Below, piece by piece: positions 45,652-54,899 of a stretch of 64,000 bases of DNA. Position 1 is the first letter of the stretch; the number at the start of each line of letters is the position of its first letter. A program made the position numbers and the translations under genes. The notes beneath the pieces were generated by a model, which saw only the letters and a program-made list of their open reading frames with translations, had not been told where the DNA came from and made no database searches. This stretch comes from Lysobacterales bacterium 63-13 (GTDB taxonomy: Bacteria > Pseudomonadota > Gammaproteobacteria > Xanthomonadales > Rhodanobacteraceae): NCBI GenBank assembly GCA_001899855.1, contig MKWR01000004.1, forward strand, positions 227,789 to 291,788, in the 5' to 3' direction.

Positions 45652-48600
45652 ATGTCACCACACCATAGCGTTCGTATCGGTCGTCGCCGGACCTCCAGTT
45701 CCGTCGCCCTTGCAGTGGCCCTGCTGGCGGCGGCGGGCTGGAGCGTTCCGGGCGGCGCCGCGGGTCCAGGCCGCCCTGCACAGGCCGCGCCCGCGGCAGC
45801 CGTCACCACGGACCCGGCGGTGCTCGATGCGCTTGCGCGCAACGAGACGCCGGCGGTCATCGTCCGCTTTCGCGGCAAAGCCGACCTGTCGGCCGCCGCC
45901 GGCATCGCCGATCGTGAAGCGCAGGGCGAATACGTGCATGCGCGGCTGACCGGGTTCGCCGAGCGCGTGCAAGGCAATACCCTGCAGATGCTCCGCTCCT
46001 CGCATGCGCTGAACGAAGTGAACGGTTCGCTGCGCGTGCTGTGGATCGCCAACGCGATCGCGATCGAATCACTGACGCGGGCCATGCTGGTCGAGCTGGA
46101 AGCGTCACCCGATGTCGAACGCATCCAGCTGCAGGAAATCATCCCGTACCCGAAAGCCGAGCCCGATCTCAGCCTGACGCCGGGGCTCGACGCGATCATT
46201 GGCAGCCTGACCCGCATCAAGGTGCCGGATGTCTGGGCGCTCGGCTACAAGGGTGCCGGCACCGTCGTTGCGAACATCGATACCGGCGTCCTTTACGAGC
46301 ACAACGCGCTGATCGGCAAATACCGCGGCACGCTGTCGCCAGGCGTCTACGACCATGTCTACAACTGGTTCGATCCCTACGGCCATTCGCCGGCACCGCG
46401 CGTTACCGGCGACCATGGCAGCCACACGATGGGCACGATGGTCGGCGACGATGGTGCCGCCGAGCAGATCGGTGTCGCTCCCGACGCGAAGTGGGTCAAC
46501 TGCATCGGCTTCGGACTCAGCGGCGGCGCAGCGTCGACGGCAGGCATCCTCGCCTGCGGCCAATGGATGATTGCTCCGACCGATCCGAGCGGCGCCGTCG
46601 CCACGGCAAATCCGGCGAAGCGCCCGCATGTCGTCAACAACTCCTGGTCGGCCTGCACGTCGCGCCATGAAGACGCCTACGACAGCATGATCGAAGCATG
46701 GACCGCCGCCGGCATCGCCTCGACGTTCTCCAACGGCAACAACTCGAACTGCGGCTACGACGTCAACCCGCCGCTCGGGACCGTCGGCACACCCGCAAGC
46801 TCCGGCAAGGCGCTCGGCATCGGCTCGACCGGCACCACCAACGGTGCCTATGCCAGTCATTCGAACAAGGGTCCGTCGACGGATCTCGCGCCGGGATTGC
46901 CGTATTACGCCGAAACCTTTGGTTACCGGGATCTCAAGCCCAACCTCGTGGCACCCGGCGTAGCCATCCGCTCGGCACTGGCGTCGGGTGTTTCCGCGTA
47001 CGGAAACTTCACCGGAACTTCGATGTCGGCGCCGATGGTGGCTGGCGTCATTTCGCTGATGTGGAATGCGGCGCCGTGCCTGCGCGGAAATGTTGCGCGC
47101 ACGAACACGCTGCTGATGCAGTCCGCCACGCGCATTGCACGGTTCACCGGCAGCCCGTCCGATGGTCCGGGCAATATTCCGAACCAGGCGACCGGTTGGG
47201 GTGAAGTCAATGCCCTGGCCGCCGTCCAGGCTGCGCAAAGCTATTGCCTGAATGGTGCGCCGCCGAGCCTGACCGTGGATTTTTCCGCGGCCAGCGTCCT
47301 CGTCGACGCACCCGTAACGCTGACCATCAACTTCGCCAGCTACGCCGCCGTTCCCGCGCAGCTCGCCGCGCCGTTCACGCAGTCCTTGCCGGCAGGACTC
47401 AAGATCGCATCAACGCCGAATGCATCGACCACGTGCGTGGGCGGTGTCATCACTGCAGTCGCGGCAAGCGATTCGTTCGCCCTCTCGGCTGCGGCGAAGA
47501 TCCCCGCCCTGGGCGGGACCTGCTCGCTTTCCGTCGACGTGCAGTCGGCGGAGCACGCGATCCATACGCTGGTGATCGCGCCGAATACCCTGCAGACAAC
47601 GTTCGGCAACAACGCCTACATGGCGCGCGCGAAGGTGCAGACGGGCTTCCTGTTCCCGGAACCGTACTGCAGGGCCGACTTCCCGAATGGCACGAGTCCG
47701 ATCTCGCGCGTGCGCTTCGGCGGCATCGACAACACGAGCAGCGCCGAGATGTACGGGTCGCCGAACCACGAGGACTTCCTCGATATCGTCGAGACCGTGG
47801 TCCCCGGCAACACGATGCGACTGCGCGTGCAAGGCAATACCGACGGGCCCTGGCTGGAAGGCGTTACCGCGTATGCCGACTGGAACCAGAACCAGGTGTT
47901 CGACGCCAACGAGCGCATCTACGTCGGCGACCTGTTTGATTCGACCGGCGAGGACGGCCAGGAAGTCGAGACCCAGGTGACGATCCCGCTCGACGCCGTG
48001 CCCGGTGCGACACGCCTGCGCGTGCTCAAGCGCTACGGCGGTGCCCCGGTCGCCTGCCAGGATTCCGGCTGGGGCCAGGCAGAGGAATACACGCTTGTCG
48101 TCGGCCCGGCCGACACGACGCCGACCCTTGCCAAGCAGTTCACGCCCGCCCTCGTGCCGGCAGGTGCGGTCAGCACGCTGTCGATCACGCTGTCCAATCG
48201 CCATGCCACCACCGCCGCCATGCTCGCAGCACCACTTGTCGACGAGTTGCCGAACGGGCTGCTCATCGCCACCCCTGCCAACGCATCGACGACCTGTGCG
48301 AACGGGCAACTCGAAGCGACGCCGGGAAGCGGCACGGTGCGCTTGTCGGGCGCGGTCTCGATAGCGGCCGGCTCGACCTGTTCGGTCGCGGTCGACGTGG
48401 TGTCCGCCGCGAACGGTTTCCGCTACAACACGATTCCGGCGGCCGCCTTGCAGACTTCACTGGGCAGCAACGCCGTGGCGGCGACGGCGACCCTGAAGGT
48501 CGGTTACGACTTCCCCGAACCGTACTGCAACCCGCGTTTCCATTCGGGCGTGGAGCCGATCACGCGGGTGAAATTCGACACCATCGACAACCGCACGAGC

Positions 48601-51420
48601 GCGTCGATGTACACCGAGCTTCCGCTCGAGGACTTCACGGCGATGACGGCAACCGTGGTCACCGGGGATTACCTGCCGCTGCGCGCCGAGACGGCGATCA
48701 TCGGCCCGTTCCCGGCAATCGTCACGGCCTTCTTCGACTGGAACCAGAACCATGTCTTCGATGCCGATGAAAGCGTCGAGATCGGCGGCATTGCCGATTC
48801 CACGGGAGAGGACGGCAAGCACGCGACGGCCGCCGTTCCGGTTCCGCTGAATGCACTTCCGGGCCCGACCCGCATGCGCGTGATGCGCAACTCGTTCACC
48901 GCCATCGACGCCTGCGATTCGAATGCGGGTGGCCCCGGCCAGGGCGAGGACTACACAGTCAACGTCGTCGCCGGCACGGCCGTGCCGCGCGTCGAGGTCA
49001 CGCTGACCCCGGCCATGGGTCTCGTCAACACGTCGACCTCGGCCCGCATCACGATGCGCAACATCAATCCGGTGCCGGCCACGTTCACGGCGGCGAACGT
49101 GCTGACCTTGCCGGCGGGCCTGCAGGCGACCTCGGCGACGACGACCTGTCCCGGATCGGTCGCTGCCAGTGGCAACACGATCACGCTTGCTGCGGGAACG
49201 GCGATACCGGCCAGCGGCGACTGCGAGATCGTCGCCAGCCTGACTTCCGCGATTGCCGGCAACTACACCGTCCTCATCGACGCCGGTGATCTCAAGACCG
49301 ACATGGGCGAGAACAACATGCCCGCCTCGGCCGAGTACCGTGTCAGCAGCAGCTACACGTTCCCGGAACCCTACTGCAGCGCGTTCTTCCATTTTGAAGT
49401 GGATCCGATCACGAGCGTGCGCTTTGCCGGCCTTTACAACGAAAGCGATGTCGCATCGAGCGCATCCCACGAAGGCTTCCTCGATGTCCCGGGCGCCAAT
49501 GTCTCGGCCGGCCGCACCTATACGATGACGGTGACGGCCAAGACGTACTTTGCAATCGATACGTCGATGACGAGCCGGGTCGGTGCCCATTTCGACTGGA
49601 ACCAGGATGGTGTCTTCACCGACGACGAAGCCTATTTCATCGGCCACCTGCATCGCTCGACAGGTCTGGACGGCCAGTTCGCGCGCGCCGAGATCCAGGT
49701 GCCGCCAGGAACGCCGGCGGGCCCGACCCGCATGCGCGTGATCAACAACCACAATTTCTTCACGTCCCCGTGCACGCAAGCCGGCGCGGGCCAGGCCGAG
49801 GACTACACGATCTTCGTCGATCATGTCTCGCCGTATCCACAGGCAAGCATTTCGCCCGTGGCCTTGAACCTGGAGGCGCTTGCGGGTGGCAGCGCCAGTG
49901 GCGGGCTGGTGATCGACAACGCCGCCGTCGCTCCATTGCAGTTCGACATCGACGCGGCCATTGCGGCGCACGCCCAACGCCTGCTCGTGACCAAGCAGGC
50001 GGCACAACAACGTGCGTCTGCCGTCGCCGCAGCGGGCGGGCAGGGAAGATTGGCGCAACTGGCGAGCACGACGAATGCGTCCGGCACGCCGTTCGTGCTC
50101 GGCCAATCGCAGATCTCGCAGATGGCCGACAACACGCCGCGTGCCGGCTTCGGGCTTGCCTGCGTGATCGGCAATGAGGCGACAGCGGACAACAGCTGGT
50201 GGCGGCGCTTCTATCCGGACGAACATGCGGGCGTCGGTGCAAGCACGCAGATCAACGCAGTGACCGTGGCCTCGGAAACCGGCGCGGCGATCCCGGCAAC
50301 GATCAACGTGTACACGATTCCGCGAGGCGTTCCCGCGGAAACGATTCCGACGTCGCAACTGACCTTGGTGGGCAGCGGAAGCGGCATGGTTGGCGGCTCG
50401 CTGGCGACATCGACGATTCCGCTCTACAACACGGTCGTGGTCGATACGACTGCCGTCGATATCGTCGTCGAATACCACATCGACGGTTCGCCGCAGGCAT
50501 TCTTCCTGCCGGGTGCCAACGGGGCCGCGCAGACGCACAAGTCGTTCCTCTCGACGGTGGCGTGTGGCTTGCCGGAACCGGTCGCGACCGATTCGCTCGG
50601 CCTCGTCAGTTCGCACCTGATCATGGTGCTCGATGTCGGGCCGGTGGGAGATCCGGCATTGGGTTGCGACACCCCCGCGATCCAGCCGTGGCTCAGCATC
50701 AGCCCCGCGTCGGGACGCATCGAGGGTGCAGGCAGCGCGCCGATCACGGTCAATGCGAATGCGGCCGGGCTGGCGATCGGCACGCATCGCAGCCTCGTCT
50801 GCGTGAACACGAATGACCCGCAGCATCCGCGATTCGAGATCCCGCTGACCTTCAAGGTGGTTCCGCCGGACCGGATCTTCGCCAGTGAATTCGAAGACGG
50901 CGAAGGCTCGAGCGTGCTGCGCGATCCGCAGTTCGCACTGACCGATGGCCATGCGGGCTTGAATCCGTACTGGACCGGCAGTGACAGCAATGCGCCGGCG
51001 AGTGGCACGCCGTTCTATCCGGGCTCGGCCTTCGACAGCAGCGTGCATGCGCGCGATGGTGCCGCCTGGCTTGGTGGCTGGGGTGCTTCGTCCGGTACCC
51101 AGGTGTTTGCGCAGACGGTGAGGTTGCCGGCGCATGGCGCGCGCAGCCTCGGCTATCGCCGCAATGCGCTCGTCGCGCCGAGCGGCAGCGGCACGCTCAA
51201 CGTCTACGTCGACGCCACACTCGTCGCCACGACCGATCTCGTCGCCAACGGCGCCGATGCGGGCTGGACGCGGCAGTCGGTCGACATCGCGCGCTTTGCC
51301 GACGGTAACGAGCACGAGATCCGCTTCGAGTACGTTTCGTTCGGCGGCCACGATGGCAGCGTGCTGATCGATGGCGTGAGCATCGACGCAGGCACCACGC
51401 AGGACTTTCCGCAGCACTGA
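45652..51420 (+). CDS. Giant secreted S8 subtilase with three GEVED modules
   Basis: 1,922 residues from the ATG at 45652 (GGGAG upstream); the frame is open further upstream but without content. A signal region (~17-38) is followed by an I9-like propeptide (~68-165). The subtilase domain (~200-500) keeps Asp210 in ANIDTGV, His255 in DHGSHTMG, Asn363 in SNGN and Ser457 in GTSMSAPMV. Three GEVED modules follow (each with FPEPYC at the start and DWNQ...VFDA or VFTD inside), separated by DUF11-like beta domains. Late come an Ig-like region (~1,400-1,740), then PDRIFASEFEDGE, which resembles the shared tail, and a jelly-roll-like C-terminal domain of ~175 residues. It is probably a surface or secreted protease/adhesin. 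Confidence 0.87.
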   Translation: MSPHHSVRIGRRRTSSSVALAVALLAAAGWSVPGGAAGPGRPAQAAPAAAVTTDPAVLDALARNETPAVIVRFRGKADLSAAAGIADREAQGEYVHARLTGFAERVQGNTLQMLRSSHALNEVNGSLRVLWIANAIAIESLTRAMLVELEASPDVERIQLQEIIPYPKAEPDLSLTPGLDAIIGSLTRIKVPDVWALGYKGAGTVVANIDTGVLYEHNALIGKYRGTLSPGVYDHVYNWFDPYGHSPAPRVTGDHGSHTMGTMVGDDGAAEQIGVAPDAKWVNCIGFGLSGGAASTAGILACGQWMIAPTDPSGAVATANPAKRPHVVNNSWSACTSRHEDAYDSMIEAWTAAGIASTFSNGNNSNCGYDVNPPLGTVGTPASSGKALGIGSTGTTNGAYASHSNKGPSTDLAPGLPYYAETFGYRDLKPNLVAPGVAIRSALASGVSAYGNFTGTSMSAPMVAGVISLMWNAAPCLRGNVARTNTLLMQSATRIARFTGSPSDGPGNIPNQATGWGEVNALAAVQAAQSYCLNGAPPSLTVDFSAASVLVDAPVTLTINFASYAAVPAQLAAPFTQSLPAGLKIASTPNASTTCVGGVITAVAASDSFALSAAAKIPALGGTCSLSVDVQSAEHAIHTLVIAPNTLQTTFGNNAYMARAKVQTGFLFPEPYCRADFPNGTSPISRVRFGGIDNTSSAEMYGSPNHEDFLDIVETVVPGNTMRLRVQGNTDGPWLEGVTAYADWNQNQVFDANERIYVGDLFDSTGEDGQEVETQVTIPLDAVPGATRLRVLKRYGGAPVACQDSGWGQAEEYTLVVGPADTTPTLAKQFTPALVPAGAVSTLSITLSNRHATTAAMLAAPLVDELPNGLLIATPANASTTCANGQLEATPGSGTVRLSGAVSIAAGSTCSVAVDVVSAANGFRYNTIPAAALQTSLGSNAVAATATLKVGYDFPEPYCNPRFHSGVEPITRVKFDTIDNRTSASMYTELPLEDFTAMTATVVTGDYLPLRAETAIIGPFPAIVTAFFDWNQNHVFDADESVEIGGIADSTGEDGKHATAAVPVPLNALPGPTRMRVMRNSFTAIDACDSNAGGPGQGEDYTVNVVAGTAVPRVEVTLTPAMGLVNTSTSARITMRNINPVPATFTAANVLTLPAGLQATSATTTCPGSVAASGNTITLAAGTAIPASGDCEIVASLTSAIAGNYTVLIDAGDLKTDMGENNMPASAEYRVSSSYTFPEPYCSAFFHFEVDPITSVRFAGLYNESDVASSASHEGFLDVPGANVSAGRTYTMTVTAKTYFAIDTSMTSRVGAHFDWNQDGVFTDDEAYFIGHLHRSTGLDGQFARAEIQVPPGTPAGPTRMRVINNHNFFTSPCTQAGAGQAEDYTIFVDHVSPYPQASISPVALNLEALAGGSASGGLVIDNAAVAPLQFDIDAAIAAHAQRLLVTKQAAQQRASAVAAAGGQGRLAQLASTTNASGTPFVLGQSQISQMADNTPRAGFGLACVIGNEATADNSWWRRFYPDEHAGVGASTQINAVTVASETGAAIPATINVYTIPRGVPAETIPTSQLTLVGSGSGMVGGSLATSTIPLYNTVVVDTTAVDIVVEYHIDGSPQAFFLPGANGAAQTHKSFLSTVACGLPEPVATDSLGLVSSHLIMVLDVGPVGDPALGCDTPAIQPWLSISPASGRIEGAGSAPITVNANAAGLAIGTHRSLVCVNTNDPQHPRFEIPLTFKVVPPDRIFASEFEDGEGSSVLRDPQFALTDGHAGLNPYWTGSDSNAPASGTPFYPGSAFDSSVHARDGAAWLGGWGASSGTQVFAQTVRLPAHGARSLGYRRNALVAPSGSGTLNVYVDATLVATTDLVANGADAGWTRQSVDIARFADGNEHEIRFEYVSFGGHDGSVLIDGVSIDAGTTQDFPQH

Positions 51421-51436
51421 CCCGGCTGCGCAAGAG

Positions 51437-51465
51437 GGAGAGGCCTTCCGCTGGAAGGCCTCTCC
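51437..51465 (+). terminator. Long perfect hairpin after the subtilase gene
   Basis: A perfect 13-base-pair stem (GGAGAGGCCTTCC and complement) with a GCT loop stands 16 bases after the stop codon. No T-run follows. It probably marks the transcript end. Confidence 0.6.
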
Positions 51466-51612
51466 AACGGTGTCGACGCACGTTGCCGAACCGCGCGGTG
51501 CCCCGGCGGCCACGCACGGCGACGCATGATGGTTGTGCGGCGGATGCCGTCGATGGCCCCTCGCGGCAGGCTTTTCCGTGGTTCGTCTGACAACGAACTT
51601 TGGAGCTCCGAG

Positions 51613-54003
51613 ATGCCGTCATCGTCACCGTGGGTACGTCGCGTGGCGCAGGCCCTCATTGGCGCGAGTCCTTGCCTCGCCGCACCGGCCTTCGCCCAGA
51701 CCGAGATCTGCATCGAAAGCACGAGCGCGCTGTACCAGGCGGTCGCCGACATCGACGGCAGCAGCACCAGCGCGATCACGCTCAAGTTGCGTGCCGGCAC
51801 CTACACGCTGTCGAGCAATCTCGTCATCCGCTACCGCGCCGAAGGCGACGCCAGCGGCAATTACGGCAAGCTGACGATCCGGGGTGGCTACAACGCCGGT
51901 TGCACGAGCCACAGCACGACCCAGGGCGCGACGACGCTCAATGGCAGCGGCGGCCAGCGCCTGGTCGACATCGAATTGATCGACAATGCGCTGAACATCG
52001 AATATCTGACCACGAACGCGATCGACTGGTCCGTCAGCAACTGGATCGATTATGACGAGGAACCCGGCACGCAGCGCTTTGGCCACGTCCGTTTTCTCGA
52101 TACGCTGGTCAGCCTATCCGGCTCCAACTACGACGTCCTCATCGCCAACTCGATGTTCACGGCGCGCGCCGGCACGCCGGACGACAGCGTCGTGCGTTAC
52201 CAAGCGCTGCGCCTCGAAAGCCAGCCGCTGACGCTGTTCGCGGTTGCCAACAGCACCTTCCGCAACGGCGGCCTGCACATCGACTACCGGCCGCGGGACG
52301 CCAGTCAGCAGCCACCGTTCGCCCAGGTCCAGGTCACCAGCAACGTGTTCGAGAACGACGGCGCCGAAGTCGTCGTCGCCAATGCCGACCTGTATGCGCG
52401 CAGCAACCGCTTCGACAGCCTGTCGTTGTCCGGCGGCACGTTTGCTTCCAACAGCGGCAACATCAATGCGCCGGCGCAGCTTGGCGCCGGCGGCGTGCCG
52501 GCGAATGGTTCACCGGTCGTCAATGCCGGCTCGCGCTTCGTGCCGGGCGGCTTGCCTGCGCGCGACCTTGCCGGAAATCCGCGCCTGGTCGGCGCCGACC
52601 CCGACATGGGCGCCTACGAGACGGCAGTCGACAATTCGTTCTACCTCGATGTGACGAACACGCTGTCCAGTGGCGCCGGTTCGCTGGCCCAGGCCGTCGC
52701 CAGTGCGAACTCGGTGAACGGTCGCCAGGTGATCCGCTTCAACATCGCCGGCAGTTGTCCGCGCGTCATCACCCTGGCGCAGACACTCAATCTCGCCGAC
52801 GAAGTGGACATCCTCGGTGATACGCAACCGGGCAGCGTGGCGAACACGATTTCGCTCGGCTACAACGGCACGCCGTGCGTCATCCTGCGGGCCGGCAATG
52901 GCGTCGCCAACGGCATCGTTTTCAACTCGACCGAGGTCGACGACGACCTCAAGCTGGGCGGGATCGCGTTCTCGGGGTTCACCGGTGATGCCGTGCGCCT
53001 GCGTTCCGGCCGTGGCCATCTGTTGAGCGGGCTGCAGTTCGGCGGATCGGTCGCCGCCACGCCGCTCGTCGATGTCGGCACCGCGATCCGGGTCCAGGAC
53101 AATGCGACCGATGCGCAGATCGGCGGCAGCGATCCGGCGCAGCGCAACCTCATCGGCAACGCCTCGTTCGGCATCGTCCTCGACGATATCGGCGGCAACC
53201 AGGTGCTCGGCAATGCGCTTGGCGATTCGATCTTCGAAGCGCTGCCGAATTCGGTCGGCATGTTCGTCTACTCGCCGAACAACCTCATCGCGGACAACCT
53301 CGTCAGGCACAACGCCAGCCTCGGCATCGTCCTCAGCAGCGAGACCGCGCAACACAACACGGTGCGCGACAACACGATTATCAACAACGGCGTGCATGGC
53401 CTCATGGTCTCCGGCGGCGCGAGCCGCAACCGCATCGGCCCCGGGAATTATTTCGCCGGCAACGGCGGCGACGGCATCAGTCTCGTCGAAGGCAGCTGGA
53501 ACCGCCTCGCCGGCAACACCTATTCGGGCAATGGCGATCTCGCCATCGATCTCGGCACGACGGGTGTCGATGCCAACGACCCTGATCCGCTGTTCGACTG
53601 GCCCGGCAGCGCGAACCGCGGGCAGAATTTCCCGGAGCTGTCGCGCGCACGCGCCTGGAGCCTCGGTTCGTTGCGCTACCTGATCGCCAATGGCGAGCTG
53701 TCCTCGACCCTCGGCAGTTATCGCATCGAGTTCCACCGCAGCAGCACCTGCGATGCGACGGGGCATGGCGAGGGAGCCGTCCTGCTCGGCGCAGCCAATG
53801 TCGATCTCGATTGCGCGATCGTCGGCCCGGACAACCAATGCAGGAAATCCTTCGAGCTCCACATCCTCGGCGATGTGCCTGCAGGGCACTTCATCACCGC
53901 CACGGCGACCAGCGCGGGCGGGCACACCTCGGAGTTTTCCGCCTGCCGCGAGGTCGAGGACGACCGCATCTTCAAGGACGGCTTCGACCCGGCGACACCC
54001 TGA
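51613..54003 (+). CDS. Secreted right-handed beta-helix protein with IFKDGFD tail
   Basis: 796 residues from the ATG at 51613 (MPSSSPWVRRVAQALIGASP), followed by a signal region that ends near AFAQT. The body is built from short parallel-beta-helix coils: LYQAVADIDGSSTSAITLKL, LTIRGGYNAGCTS, a choice-of-anchor-like VTNTLSSGAGSLAQAVASAN, and the NosD-like part with GNQVLGNALGDSIF, NNLIADNLVRHNASLGIVLS and HNTVRDNTIINNGVHGLMVS. Such proteins often bind or cut polysaccharides, but no catalytic residues are recognised, so adhesion is as likely. It ends CREVEDDRIFKDGFDPATP, with the Cys close to the tail as in others here. It lies after the subtilase on the same strand but beyond a strong hairpin. 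Confidence 0.8.
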   Translation: MPSSSPWVRRVAQALIGASPCLAAPAFAQTEICIESTSALYQAVADIDGSSTSAITLKLRAGTYTLSSNLVIRYRAEGDASGNYGKLTIRGGYNAGCTSHSTTQGATTLNGSGGQRLVDIELIDNALNIEYLTTNAIDWSVSNWIDYDEEPGTQRFGHVRFLDTLVSLSGSNYDVLIANSMFTARAGTPDDSVVRYQALRLESQPLTLFAVANSTFRNGGLHIDYRPRDASQQPPFAQVQVTSNVFENDGAEVVVANADLYARSNRFDSLSLSGGTFASNSGNINAPAQLGAGGVPANGSPVVNAGSRFVPGGLPARDLAGNPRLVGADPDMGAYETAVDNSFYLDVTNTLSSGAGSLAQAVASANSVNGRQVIRFNIAGSCPRVITLAQTLNLADEVDILGDTQPGSVANTISLGYNGTPCVILRAGNGVANGIVFNSTEVDDDLKLGGIAFSGFTGDAVRLRSGRGHLLSGLQFGGSVAATPLVDVGTAIRVQDNATDAQIGGSDPAQRNLIGNASFGIVLDDIGGNQVLGNALGDSIFEALPNSVGMFVYSPNNLIADNLVRHNASLGIVLSSETAQHNTVRDNTIINNGVHGLMVSGGASRNRIGPGNYFAGNGGDGISLVEGSWNRLAGNTYSGNGDLAIDLGTTGVDANDPDPLFDWPGSANRGQNFPELSRARAWSLGSLRYLIANGELSSTLGSYRIEFHRSSTCDATGHGEGAVLLGAANVDLDCAIVGPDNQCRKSFELHILGDVPAGHFITATATSAGGHTSEFSACREVEDDRIFKDGFDPATP

Positions 54004-54344
54004 TCGACTGCGCCGACGCGGCGGCCAGGGTCGGCCGCGCGACGCCCTGCGGGCGGGGATCCGCTGATGTGATGCATTCGCCGGTCGGACGAATCGGAAA
54101 TTCCGTGATGCGCAGCCCCTTGCTGGACCTGCGCAGCCTCGGCGTGATCGGCATCGGCGCACATTGACGTCGCCTGCCGCGCGCGCCGGGTTTCGTCCGC
54201 CGGCCCGAGTGGAAGCAGGACAAGTGCGCGGCGCTGAGGCTATTCTCTGCGGTGCACGCGCTGCGCCGGGATCGCACAGTGCTGGGGAGTCGGTGCTGAA
54301 TGGCTGCCGGCGGGGTTGCCTGGGAGCCTTAGAAGCATTCTGCC
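54004..54344. other. Intergenic region upstream of the ECF sigma gene
   Basis: 341 bases. It should hold the promoter of the sigma-kinase pair. Only a weak GC-rich hairpin (GCGGCC...GGCCGC at 54021-54038) was noticed. Nothing else is recognised. Confidence 0.45.
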
Positions 54345-54896
54345 ATGAGTGAAATCACCGAACTGATGGGGCGCGCCCGCGCTGGCGAGCAGGCGGCTTC
54401 GGAGCGCCTTTTCGTCTTGCTGTACGACGATCTGCGGCGTCTCGCCGCCGGCCAGTTGCGTGGAGAGCAGATGATGCGCACGACCTCGCTGGTGCACGAG
54501 GCGTACCTGAAGATCGCCCGGCACGGTGCCCTCGACGTCAATGATCGCGGGCATTTCTTTGCCGTTGCCGCGCGCGTGATGCGGCAGATCGTCATCGACC
54601 ATGTGCGTTCGCGCGCGGCGCTCAGGCGTGGCGGCGACGTGCAGATTGCCTCGCTGGATACCAATGCCCTGCAGGCGGCGGCGGAAGATCGCGGTGAGGA
54701 AGTGCTCGCCCTCGATGCCGCCCTGGCGCGCCTGGATGCCATCGATGCGCCGCTGGCTGCCCTCGTCGAAATGCGTTTCTATGCCGGCCTCGATCTCAGC
54801 GAAATCGCCGATGTGCTTGACCGCTCGGAGCGCTCGCTGAAGCGCGACTGGCGCCGCGCGCGTGCGTTCCTGCAGCGCGAAATGACGACGGCCTGA
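54345..54896 (+). CDS. ECF RNA polymerase sigma factor (TIGR02999 / kinase-linked type)
   Basis: 183 residues with sigma2 (~10-95) and sigma4 (~130-180) regions: TSLVHEAYLKIARHG, HFFAVAARVMRQIVIDHVRS, VEMRFYAGLDLSEIADVLDR and ERSLKRDWRRARAFLQREM. In most ECF factors the position before LVxExxL is an acidic stretch (DAED) that contacts the beta-prime subunit. Here it reads RTTS (Thr46, Thr47, Ser48), uncharged but phosphorylatable. In the ECF43 group, known from Vibrio EcfP/PknT and Xanthomonas EcfK/PknS, phosphorylation by a Ser/Thr kinase supplies this charge. The kinase gene begins 3 bases after the stop here, and there is no anti-sigma gene, which fits that model. Confidence 0.88.
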   Translation: MSEITELMGRARAGEQAASERLFVLLYDDLRRLAAGQLRGEQMMRTTSLVHEAYLKIARHGALDVNDRGHFFAVAARVMRQIVIDHVRSRAALRRGGDVQIASLDTNALQAAAEDRGEEVLALDAALARLDAIDAPLAALVEMRFYAGLDLSEIADVLDRSERSLKRDWRRARAFLQREMTTA

Positions 54897-54899
54897 GCG

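Noticed and set aside
48457..51513. A 1,018-codon open frame on the minus strand
   Set aside because: It is antisense to the subtilase gene, without recognisable motifs. Other long antisense frames (2175-4385, 35677-38052, 54240-56879, 60696-62684) were dismissed for the same reason.
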